From positions 1,680,086 through 1,744,085 of the forward strand of contig CAVZRL010000009.1 in the NCBI GenBank assembly GCA_963777775.1: 64,000 nt of DNA. Reading direction: 5' to 3'. The notes under the pieces are model-generated. The model ran no database searches and was not told where the DNA came from. It saw only the letters and a program-made list of their open reading frames with translations. This document shows, piece after piece, positions 36,597-44,055 of the stretch (within the stretch, counting starts at the first letter, position 1; each line of letters opens with the position of its first letter). This DNA comes from WHSW01 sp963777775. Lineage in GTDB: Bacteria; Actinomycetota; Thermoleophilia; Solirubrobacterales; 70-9. The translations under genes and the position numbers were made by a program.

Positions 36597-38156
36597 GTGT
36601 TGCCGGCAGTGAACCGTCTGACTCGACGAATCACTCCGGCGTCTGCCCTGCTGTTGGCAGCCGTGGGGTTGGCGCAGCCGGCGCTGGCGTGGGTCGATCC
36701 GCTCTCGCCGGTCAGCGTCCCGAGCCCCTTCGCCGCGGATTGCGACGGCGGGCCCCAGCTGGGAACGCTGTATCGCAACGCCGAGGTTGAGCCGCATCTC
36801 GCCGTCAATCCGGCCAAGCGGCGCAACCTGATCGCGGTCTGGCAGCAGGACCGCTGGTCCAGCGCTGGGGCCGACGGGCTGCTGACCGCGTACTCGAGAG
36901 ACGGTGGTGAAACCTGGAAACACCCGGCCTCGCCGCCGTTCGCGCATTGTCAAGGCGGCGATGCGGCGAACGGCGGCGACTACGAGCGCGTCACCGATCC
37001 CTGGGTATCGTTCGGCCCGACCGGGATCGCCTACCAGATCGCGCTCGCGGGCAACAACCTGTTCCTGGGTCGGAACGCGGTCCTGGTCAGCAGGTCGCGC
37101 GACGGGGGGGCGACCTGGGGTCCGGTGAAGACGTTGATCGCCGACGACGGGCCGCTGCTCGCCAACGACAAGGAGACGCTGACCGCCGACCCGACCGACG
37201 AGCGCTTCGTCTACGCGACCTGGTGGCGCTACGACCTCCGCGACGGCCGCAACGCGGGCCCGACGATGTTCACCCGCTCAACCGACCGCGGCCGGACCTG
37301 GGAGCCGGCGAGGGAGATCTTCGATTCCGGCAGCGGACCGCTCAACCAGACGATCGGCAACCAGATCGTGGTGAAGCCGAACGGCGACCTGATCAACGCC
37401 TTCATCCTGATCACCGGTCCCCCGCCGGACCTCCGCTACGTGGTCATCCGCTCGCAGGACCGGGGACGCACGTGGGCTTCTCTGAGCACGATCGCCCAGC
37501 TCGACTCGTTCCCGGTCACGACCGATCCGCGCGACGGCGCGCTGATTCGAGGCGGCGAGGTGATCCCGGACATAGCCGTCGATCCGCGGCGCGGCAAGCG
37601 TCGCCTGTTCGCCGTCTGGCAGGACACCGTGTTCAACGGGGAGAGCCAGATCGCCTTCTCGCGCTCGCGCGACGGGGGGCGCACGTGGTCGGCGCCGGCG
37701 AGGGTGAGCGAGAACCCGGAGGTGCAGGCGTTCACGCCCGCGGTCGAGGTGAGCCAGAGCGGTGAGGTCGCGGTCAGCTACTACGACCTCACTTACGACA
37801 GCGTCGCCTCCCCGAGCCTCGACACCGATTACTGGGTTGCGCGCTCCACAGATGGCGGCCGCACGTTCGCAACCCGCGAACGGGTGACCCCGCAGTCCTT
37901 CGACCTCAGCACCGCGCCGGCGACGCCGGGCGGCTACTTTGTCGGCGATTACGAGGGCCTGGCGACGGCCGGGAGCCGCTTCGAGCTGCTCTTCGCCCAG
38001 ACCACCGGCGAGCCCGGCAACCCGACCGACCTCTTCTCGACCGCCGTTCGATCGCCCGCCGGCAACGGCCGCCCGCTCCAGTCGGGCACGGTCGCGCGAC
38101 CCTCTCGCCGTGCGACCGAGGCGGGTGCGCCAGTGTTGCCGCTACACCGTCGTTGA
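36597..38156 (+). CDS. Secreted sialidase/BNR-repeat-like protein
   Basis: About 519 residues. Start is GTG 36597 or 36609; the first has GGAGG 12 nt upstream. A signal peptide (ASALLLAAVGLAQPALA) is followed by repeated Asp-box (S/T-x-D-x-G-x-T-W) motifs: YSRDGGETWKHP, SRSRDGGATWGP, RSTDRGRTWEP, RSQDRGRTWAS, SRSRDGGRTWSAP, RSTDGGRTFAT. This is the six-bladed sialidase-type propeller. The catalytic Arg triad and Tyr/Glu of true sialidases cannot be assigned, so enzymatic activity is uncertain. The stop overlaps the next start as TTGA. Confidence 0.82.
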   Translation: MLPAVNRLTRRITPASALLLAAVGLAQPALAWVDPLSPVSVPSPFAADCDGGPQLGTLYRNAEVEPHLAVNPAKRRNLIAVWQQDRWSSAGADGLLTAYSRDGGETWKHPASPPFAHCQGGDAANGGDYERVTDPWVSFGPTGIAYQIALAGNNLFLGRNAVLVSRSRDGGATWGPVKTLIADDGPLLANDKETLTADPTDERFVYATWWRYDLRDGRNAGPTMFTRSTDRGRTWEPAREIFDSGSGPLNQTIGNQIVVKPNGDLINAFILITGPPPDLRYVVIRSQDRGRTWASLSTIAQLDSFPVTTDPRDGALIRGGEVIPDIAVDPRRGKRRLFAVWQDTVFNGESQIAFSRSRDGGRTWSAPARVSENPEVQAFTPAVEVSQSGEVAVSYYDLTYDSVASPSLDTDYWVARSTDGGRTFATRERVTPQSFDLSTAPATPGGYFVGDYEGLATAGSRFELLFAQTTGEPGNPTDLFSTAVRSPAGNGRPLQSGTVARPSRRATEAGAPVLPLHRR

Positions 38157-39364
38157 TCGAGCGGCGACAGCGGGGGCCGTGGGCGGCGCTGCTCGGCGCC
38201 TTGTCGGTCATCGCCCTGGTCCTGCCTTCGAGCGCGGACGGGGCGGATTGCTGCATCTACTGGTCGACCGGCTACAACGACACGATCGGCCGTGCTCCAC
38301 TGCGCGGGTTCACTCCGCAGTGGGACTTCATCCACACCCAGGGAGAGGGCGCCTTCGGTCTCGCGGTCGATCGGGAGCATCTCTACTGGGGCGGTGACGG
38401 CGCGATCGGCCGGGTCGGCCTCGACGGGTCCGATCCCGAGCCGGACTGGATCCCCGGCTCGCCCGATTCGAGGCAGGCGGCGGTGACGGTTGACTCGGCG
38501 CACGTCTACTGGGCGGACTTCCTCGAGGACTCGATCGGGCGCGCGAACCTCGACGGCTCAGGGGTCGATCCGGGGTTCATCGCCACCTCGTTCCCGGGCA
38601 GCTTGGCGCTCGACGACACGCATGTCTATTGGATTGGCGGGACGAGTGGCGTCGGCGGCGCAATCGCCCGCGCCGATCTCGACGGCAGCAACGTCGAGCC
38701 GGCCCTGGTCGGGGGGACGAACCTGGCGGCCGGCGTGGCGGTCGACGACACGCACCTCTACTGGACGAACTTCGGCGCCGATTCGATCGGTCGCGCCAAC
38801 CTCGACGGCTCCGGCGCCGATCAGGACTTCATCGCCCCGGTCACCGACCCCTGGGGGATCGCTGTCGGGGAGCGCGGCATCTACTGGACGAGCCTCGAGA
38901 CGGGCGAGATCGGCCATGCGAACCTCGACGGCTCGGAGATCGACGAACGCTTCGTCAGGCGAGCGGGGGCGCTGAACCTCGCGCTCGGGGAGCCCGGCCC
39001 GATCGGCCGGGTCAGGGTCAAGCGGACCCAGGTTCAGCGATCCGGCGCGATCCGGGTGCGGGTCAAGGTCACGGCGAGGCAGTGGCTGAGCGCGACGGCG
39101 ACCGGGAAGCTCACGGTGGGGGCCGAGAAGCGACGCTCCTACGGGCTCGAGCAGCTGCCGGGGACCCGGTCCGTACGCGCGGGCGAGACCGAGGTCGTGC
39201 GCCTGAAGCCAAAGAACGAGCGCAACGAGCGCCGGATCGCGCGAGCGCTCGAGCGGGGCGCGACCGTGACGGCCGAGTTGAAGGTCAGGCTTGGCGACCG
39301 GATCGGCAACCTCGAGATCGAGCGGGCGACGGTGAGCCTGCGGCGGCGCGCGGCGGGTCACTAA
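38153..39364 (+). CDS. Secreted serum-type beta-propeller protein
   Basis: 403 residues with a TTG start overlapping the previous stop. A signal sequence (AALLGALSVIALVLPSSADG) precedes six or more blades of the form HVYWADFLEDSIGRANLDGSGVDPGFI. These resemble LDL-receptor YWTD/low-complexity propellers common in this lineage. The C-terminal 120 residues (VRVKRTQVQRSGAIRVRVKV onward) look like a beta-sandwich. Segment 38246-38472 has an exact copy at 36130, and a decayed relative lies at 9028. Confidence 0.8.
   Translation: MIERRQRGPWAALLGALSVIALVLPSSADGADCCIYWSTGYNDTIGRAPLRGFTPQWDFIHTQGEGAFGLAVDREHLYWGGDGAIGRVGLDGSDPEPDWIPGSPDSRQAAVTVDSAHVYWADFLEDSIGRANLDGSGVDPGFIATSFPGSLALDDTHVYWIGGTSGVGGAIARADLDGSNVEPALVGGTNLAAGVAVDDTHLYWTNFGADSIGRANLDGSGADQDFIAPVTDPWGIAVGERGIYWTSLETGEIGHANLDGSEIDERFVRRAGALNLALGEPGPIGRVRVKRTQVQRSGAIRVRVKVTARQWLSATATGKLTVGAEKRRSYGLEQLPGTRSVRAGETEVVRLKPKNERNERRIARALERGATVTAELKVRLGDRIGNLEIERATVSLRRRAAGH
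38246..38472 (+). repeat. Parent copy of the 227-bp duplication
   Basis: Codons for the first two blades of the propeller gene; identical to 36130-36356. Confidence 0.95.
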
Positions 39365-39392
39365 CCGGAGGTGCCCAGGCGGCGCTAGAGTG

Positions 39393-39575
39393 GTCGCCGA
39401 CATACGGTCGGTGGTCAAGGGAAGTCCGGTGAGAAACCGGCGCGGTCCCGCCACTGTGACCGGGCAGCACGGCGTCGCATGACTGACGTCGGCCACTGAG
39501 ATCGCGAGAGCGACCTCGGGAAGGCGCGACGACCGGCCCGGAAGCCAGGAGACCTGCCCCGGCCAGCCAACACGT
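39393..39575 (+). ncRNA. Cobalamin (AdoCbl-type) riboswitch
   Basis: Core elements are in the expected order: GGGAAGTCCGGTGAGAAACC with its paired CCGG arms (39420 onward), then CGGTCCCGCCACTGTGA, a variable stem-loop region, and the B12 box GAAGCCAGGAGACCTGCC (39541-39558). A TAGAGT hexamer at 39386 may be the -10. Downstream, GGCCA (39561) could pair with TGGCC (39591) around the GAGGAAAGGG ribosome site, suggesting control of translation start at 39599. When B12 is plentiful the operon would be off. Confidence 0.95.
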
Positions 39576-39598
39576 CCCTCGAGGAAAGGGTGGCCCTG

Positions 39599-40609
39599 AT
39601 GACCACACGCAGTTCCCTCGCGCGACTCGCGCTCGCCGCGCTGTGCGCGCTCCCCCTGCTCGCGATCGCCCCCGCGCTCGCGGGCGCCAAGACAGAGCGC
39701 GCCGAGCTTCGCGTGCTGACCCCGACTCGGGTCCTCGACCCCGGCACGACGTATCTGACCGGCCCCGAGCGGGTCACCACCGACCCGGCGGCGGACTGCA
39801 ACTTCGGCGGCGCCGGCGGCACCGGGGCCAGCTTCGAGTTCACCGAGCCGACCGCGCTCGGCCTGCTGGCGAGCGCGGCGCGCGCGAACCCGGACCTGCG
39901 CCCGCTCTCGGTCACCGACGAGTTCGGGTTCGGGCTCGCGATCTGCGCGATCGGCCCTGTCGACGACCAGGAGGGCACCTTCTGGTACCTGAAGCGAAAC
40001 CACACGGAGCTCAGCGTCGGGGCCGACCAGGAGCCGATCGCAAACGGCGACGAGTTCCTCGTCTTCCTGGCGCCGGACAACTTCCCGGCCCCGAATCCGG
40101 ACGAGCTCGAGCTCGTCGCTCCCGCGCGAGCGAAGCCGGGGGAGCCGTTCACGGTCTCGGTGATCGAGCACGGGTGCGTTACCGACCAGGTCACGTTCGA
40201 GACCAGCTGCGAGAGCGTGCCGGCGGTTGGAGCGGCGGTCGGCGGGGCGATCACCGGCGCCGACGGGACCGCGGAGCTGACCGCGGACGCGGCCGGCAAG
40301 TTGAGCCTGGTTGCGACGCGGGGCGCCGACATCCCCTCCAAGAGCCTCAAGGTCTGCGTGTCGGCGAACCCGGGCGAGTGCCCGGCGCGACGCGGCGAGC
40401 GCGTCTTCGGCACCTCGGAGCGCGACAAGATCAAGGGCACCGCCGGATCGGACAAGATTCGCTCCCGCGGCGGCGATGACCGCATCGATCTCCGCAAAGG
40501 CGGCGCTGATCGGGTCCGCTGCGGCGCCGGCGAGGACAAGGTGCTGGTCAAGCGCGGAGATCGCGACGACCGCATCTCGCGCAACTGCGAGGTGACCAGC
40601 AGACGATGA
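39599..40609 (+). CDS. Secreted DUF4430-like protein with RTX-type Ca-binding tail (B12 operon)
   Basis: 336 residues from ATG 39599 (AGGAAAGGG 8 nt upstream; the GTG at 39590 overlaps that site). A signal peptide (LARLALAALCALPLLAIAPALAGA) comes first. Residues about 35-165 hold a DUF4430-like strand pattern: GTFWYLKRNHTELSVGADQE then ANGDEFLVFLAPDNFP. A CNA-B/Ig-like middle (AKPGEPFTVSVIE...GADGTAELTADAAG) precedes a tail with Gly/Asp repeats (GTAGSDKIRSRGGDDRIDLRKGG). First gene after the cobalamin riboswitch; probably an extracellular corrinoid binder or an anchor protein for one. Confidence 0.75.
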   Translation: MTTRSSLARLALAALCALPLLAIAPALAGAKTERAELRVLTPTRVLDPGTTYLTGPERVTTDPAADCNFGGAGGTGASFEFTEPTALGLLASAARANPDLRPLSVTDEFGFGLAICAIGPVDDQEGTFWYLKRNHTELSVGADQEPIANGDEFLVFLAPDNFPAPNPDELELVAPARAKPGEPFTVSVIEHGCVTDQVTFETSCESVPAVGAAVGGAITGADGTAELTADAAGKLSLVATRGADIPSKSLKVCVSANPGECPARRGERVFGTSERDKIKGTAGSDKIRSRGGDDRIDLRKGGADRVRCGAGEDKVLVKRGDRDDRISRNCEVTSRR

Positions 40610-41547
40610 AACCCGGCCGCGGCCTGCGGACGGCCCTCGCGGTCGCCGCGATCGCGACCGTCGCCGCGGGCTGTGGGCTCGGGTCCGGCGAGCGATCGGA
40701 GGGTGAGGCGACCCTGACCGTGACCCGCGATTACGGTGTCAAGGTGATGCTCGAGGCGAGCGAGCTCGAGCCGAGCGAATCGGAGACGGTGATCCGCATG
40801 CTCGATGCGGAGGCCGAGATCGCGACCCGCTACGGAGGCGGCTTCGTGCACTCGATCGACGGCGTTTCGGGCGAGGTGTCCGGCGGGCGCAGCCTCGACT
40901 GGTTCTTCTTTGTCAACGGGATCGAGTCCTCGGTCGGGGCGGCCGAGGTGCCGGTTCGCGGCGGTGACCGGATCTGGTGGGACTACCGGGACTGGACCGA
41001 CGCGATGCGCGCCCCGGCGGTGGTCGGGTCGTGGCCCGAGCCCTTTGCCCAGGCCTCGGCTGATGGCGGGCGGGTCCCGGTCCGGATCGAGTGCCGGGGA
41101 GCGGCAGCGCCCTGCGACGAGGTCGCCGAGCGGCTCGCCGATGCCGGCGTCGATGCGACCGCCCCGGCCGACGGGAGCGAGCCCGCGCTGCGCCTGCTGG
41201 TTGGAGCCTGGGCGCGGGTGGGCTCGGACCCGGTCGCGACCCAGCTCGACGACGGTCCCCAGGCGAGCGGCGTCTTCGCGCGCTTCGAGCGCTTCCGCTC
41301 CGGCTTCCGGCTCCTGGCGCTCGACGAGCGCGCCGAGGTCGCCCGTGCGCAGGCCTCCGACGCGGGGCTGGTCGCCGCCCTCCGCCGCGGCGAACGGCCG
41401 CCGACCTGGCTCGTCACCGGCACCGACGCCGCCGGCGTCGCCGCTGCCGCCGAGGCGCTCGACGGCGACCGGCTCGCGCACCGCTACGCGCTTGCGGTGA
41501 CGCCCGAGGGCGATCTCCGGCTGCCGGCCGGGCGGGGGTCCGGATGA
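40606..41547 (+). CDS. DUF4430 (transcobalamin beta-domain-like) lipoprotein
   Basis: 313 residues. The lipobox ATVAAGC places the lipidated Cys at position 23. Residues about 35-130 are DUF4430: LTVTRDYGVKVM, then GRSLDWFFFVNGIESSVGAAE and VRGGDRIWWDYRDW, the signature strand-turn of the beta domain shared with eukaryotic transcobalamin and intrinsic factor. The C-terminal half is a second alpha/beta domain of unknown type. The start overlaps the previous stop (ATGA). Likely a membrane-anchored corrinoid-binding subunit of the ECF importer. Confidence 0.82.
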   Translation: MKPGRGLRTALAVAAIATVAAGCGLGSGERSEGEATLTVTRDYGVKVMLEASELEPSESETVIRMLDAEAEIATRYGGGFVHSIDGVSGEVSGGRSLDWFFFVNGIESSVGAAEVPVRGGDRIWWDYRDWTDAMRAPAVVGSWPEPFAQASADGGRVPVRIECRGAAAPCDEVAERLADAGVDATAPADGSEPALRLLVGAWARVGSDPVATQLDDGPQASGVFARFERFRSGFRLLALDERAEVARAQASDAGLVAALRRGERPPTWLVTGTDAAGVAAAAEALDGDRLAHRYALAVTPEGDLRLPAGRGSG

Positions 41548-42425
41548 GGTCGCCGATCGCCTACTCGCCCCGCCCGGGCCCGCTCGGCGAGGCGAGCGCC
41601 CTCGCCGCCAGCGTCTACCTGGGATCGATCGCCGTCGTCGCCTTCGTCTGCTCGAACCCGATCGTGCTCGCGGGCGCCGGCGCGGCGGTCGTCGTCGCTG
41701 GAATCGGTGCGGGCGCCGGTCGCGCGCTCGCCGCCTCGGCGCGTTGGGCGGCGACCCTCGGCGTGCTGATCGCCGCCGTCAACGGGATCGCCTCGCAGCG
41801 CGGCGAGACGATCCTCGTCCGGGGCTGGGACCTGCCGCTGCTGGGCCAGGTCGATGTCAGCGGCGAGGCGCTGGCCGAGGGCGCGGTCCTCGCGTTGCGG
41901 ATCGGGGTCGTGCTCGGCGCCTTCGCCGTCCACTCGGCCCGCGTCGATCCCGATCGGCTGATGCGCCTGGTGCGGCCGTTCGCCCGCCACTCGGCGCTCA
42001 CCGCCGCGCTGATCACCAGGCTGGTGCCGCTCGCGGCCGCCGATCACGCCCGGCTGCGCGACGCGATCGCCCTTCGCGGCCCGGGCGCCGCCCCGGGCGG
42101 CCGGGCGGCGTTGGCGCGGCGACTGCTTGCCGGCTCACTCGACCGGGCGGTCGAGGTTGCCGCCTCGCTCGAGCTGCGCGGCTACGCGCGTGGCGCCCCG
42201 CGCGCCGGCCGGCGGCCGCGCGCCTCGCGGCACTCGTGGCGGTTTGCGGCCGCCGGGGTCGCGATCGCGGCGCTCGGGATCGGTGGGCGGCTCGCCGGGG
42301 CGGGCGAGTTCGACGCTTACCCGGTCACCGTGGTCGAAGCCGACCCGGCGACGCTGGCGCTCGCCGCCGTGCTGCCGGTCCTCGCCGCGCTGCCGTTCGC
42401 CGGGCTCCGGAGGCGCCGTGGCTGA
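41544..42425 (+). CDS. ECF transporter T component (EcfT/CbiQ-like)
   Basis: 293 residues from ATG 41544, overlapping the previous stop. Five or six membrane helices. A coupling-helix motif with Ala-Arg-Gly character appears as RDAIALRGPG and SLELRGYARGAPR, matching the two Ala-Arg-Gly signatures of EcfT that dock on the ATPases. It links ATP hydrolysis to movement of the S-component. The unusual C-terminal extension has a further hydrophobic pair (TLALAAVLPVLAALPFAGL). Confidence 0.85.
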   Translation: MRSPIAYSPRPGPLGEASALAASVYLGSIAVVAFVCSNPIVLAGAGAAVVVAGIGAGAGRALAASARWAATLGVLIAAVNGIASQRGETILVRGWDLPLLGQVDVSGEALAEGAVLALRIGVVLGAFAVHSARVDPDRLMRLVRPFARHSALTAALITRLVPLAAADHARLRDAIALRGPGAAPGGRAALARRLLAGSLDRAVEVAASLELRGYARGAPRAGRRPRASRHSWRFAAAGVAIAALGIGGRLAGAGEFDAYPVTVVEADPATLALAAVLPVLAALPFAGLRRRRG

Positions 42426-44055
42426 GCCGCTCGCGAGCTTCGACTCGTTCTCCTATCGCTATCCGGGCGCGGGCCGCCCGGCGCTGCGCGCGCTCGATCT
42501 CGAGCTCGGCGAGGGCGAGCTGGTGCTGCTCGCCGGCCGCTCGGGGTCGGGCAAGTCGAGCCTGCTGCGTGCCTGCTGCGGGCTGGTTCCGCACTACCAC
42601 GGTGGCGAGGCGTGGGGCTCGGCCGAGGTCTGCGGCCTTGACGTGCGCGAGCACGGCCCCGCCGAGCTCGGTGGCCTGGTCGGCCTCGTCGGCCAGGACC
42701 CCGAGGCGCAGGTCGTCTCGGCGACCGTGCGCGGCGAGCTCGAGCTGCCGCTCGAGCTGCGCGGCGAGCCTGCGGCCGCGCGCGCGCGGGCGATCGAGGA
42801 GGTCGCGCTGGCGCTCGCCATCCCGCAGCTGCTCGACCGGGTCACCGACACGCTCTCGGGTGGCGAGCTACAACGCGTCGCGCTCGCCGCGGCGCTGGTT
42901 CTGCGACCGCGCCTGGTGCTGCTCGACGAGCCGACCTCGCAACTCGACCCGGTTGCCGGCGACGAGCTGATCGGCCTCCTGCGCCGGCTCAACGAGGAGT
43001 GGGGGATGGGGGTAGTGATGGCCGAGCACCGGCTCGAACGTTGCCTGGCGGCCGCAGACCGCGTGGTCTGCCTCGACGACGGCGCGGTCGCCTACGACGG
43101 CTCGCCGCAGCGGTTCGGGGAGTGGGCGAGCGAGGCCGATCCGACCCTCGCCACCCCGGCCGCACGGCTGTTCTCGCTCGCCGGCCTGCGCCCCTTGCCG
43201 GTCGGGGCCAAGGACGCGCGCCGGACCCTGCGCGCGCACGGGATCGAGGTTCCGGCGCAGCCGGTCGCCGACCGCGAGCGCCGCGAGCGCCGCCGCCGCG
43301 ACCATCCGCCGGCGCTTCGCGCGCGCGACCTCTGGATCGAGCTCGACCCGGGGCTCGGCCCCCGCGACGTTGTCCGCGGTCTCGAGCTCGCGGTCGAGCC
43401 CGGCGAGCGGGTTGCGCTCATGGGCCGCAACGGGGCCGGCAAGACAACCGTCCTGCGCGCGGCCGCGGGCCTGATCGAGCCGGTCCGGGGACGGATCGAG
43501 GTCCCCGCCGGCTGCGCGCTGCTCCCGCAGAGCCCGGCAGACCTGTTCCTGCACGAGCGCGTCGACGAGGAGCTGCCGGGCGCCGAGGGGATGCGAGCCC
43601 TGGCCGCGGTCGGGCTCGAATGGGCGGCCGGAACCGATCCGCGCGACCTCTCGGGCGGTGAGCGCGAGCGGCTGGCGCTGGCGATCGTGATCGCCGGCCG
43701 CGAGCGGTCAGCGCCCGGGATCGTCTGCCTCGACGAGCCGACCCGCGGTATGGACGGGGATCGCAAGGCGGGGTTGGCGCGGTGGCTGGTCGAGCTCGCG
43801 GGGCACGGGTCGGCGGCGCTGGTCGCGACCCACGACGTCGAGTTCGCGTCCCGGTTCGCCGACCGCGTGGTCCTGCTCGGCGACGGCGAGCTGATCGCCG
43901 ACGGCCCGGTCGACGAGATCCTCTCGGGAGGCTGGTACTTCGCGACCGAGGTCGCCCGGGTGCTCGGCGGCGACGGCGCGATCACCCCTGAGGCGGGCGC
44001 CGGCGTGCTGCGCGCGGCGCTTGCCGCCGACCCGGTCGAGGCGGCGGGCCGATGA
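42418..44055 (+). CDS. Fused ECF ATPases (EcfA-EcfA')
   Basis: 545 residues from GTG 42418, overlapping ecfT by 8 bp. Two complete ABC modules. First: Walker A GRSGSGKSS, LSGGELQRV signature, Walker B LVLLDEPTSQLD, and switch His in VVMAEHRLE. Second: Walker A GRNGAGKTT, LSGGERERL, Walker B IVCLDEPTRGMD, and VATHDVEF. Both sites look competent. The fusion replaces the usual pair of separate EcfA subunits. Confidence 0.93.
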   Translation: MAEPLASFDSFSYRYPGAGRPALRALDLELGEGELVLLAGRSGSGKSSLLRACCGLVPHYHGGEAWGSAEVCGLDVREHGPAELGGLVGLVGQDPEAQVVSATVRGELELPLELRGEPAAARARAIEEVALALAIPQLLDRVTDTLSGGELQRVALAAALVLRPRLVLLDEPTSQLDPVAGDELIGLLRRLNEEWGMGVVMAEHRLERCLAAADRVVCLDDGAVAYDGSPQRFGEWASEADPTLATPAARLFSLAGLRPLPVGAKDARRTLRAHGIEVPAQPVADRERRERRRRDHPPALRARDLWIELDPGLGPRDVVRGLELAVEPGERVALMGRNGAGKTTVLRAAAGLIEPVRGRIEVPAGCALLPQSPADLFLHERVDEELPGAEGMRALAAVGLEWAAGTDPRDLSGGERERLALAIVIAGRERSAPGIVCLDEPTRGMDGDRKAGLARWLVELAGHGSAALVATHDVEFASRFADRVVLLGDGELIADGPVDEILSGGWYFATEVARVLGGDGAITPEAGAGVLRAALAADPVEAAGR

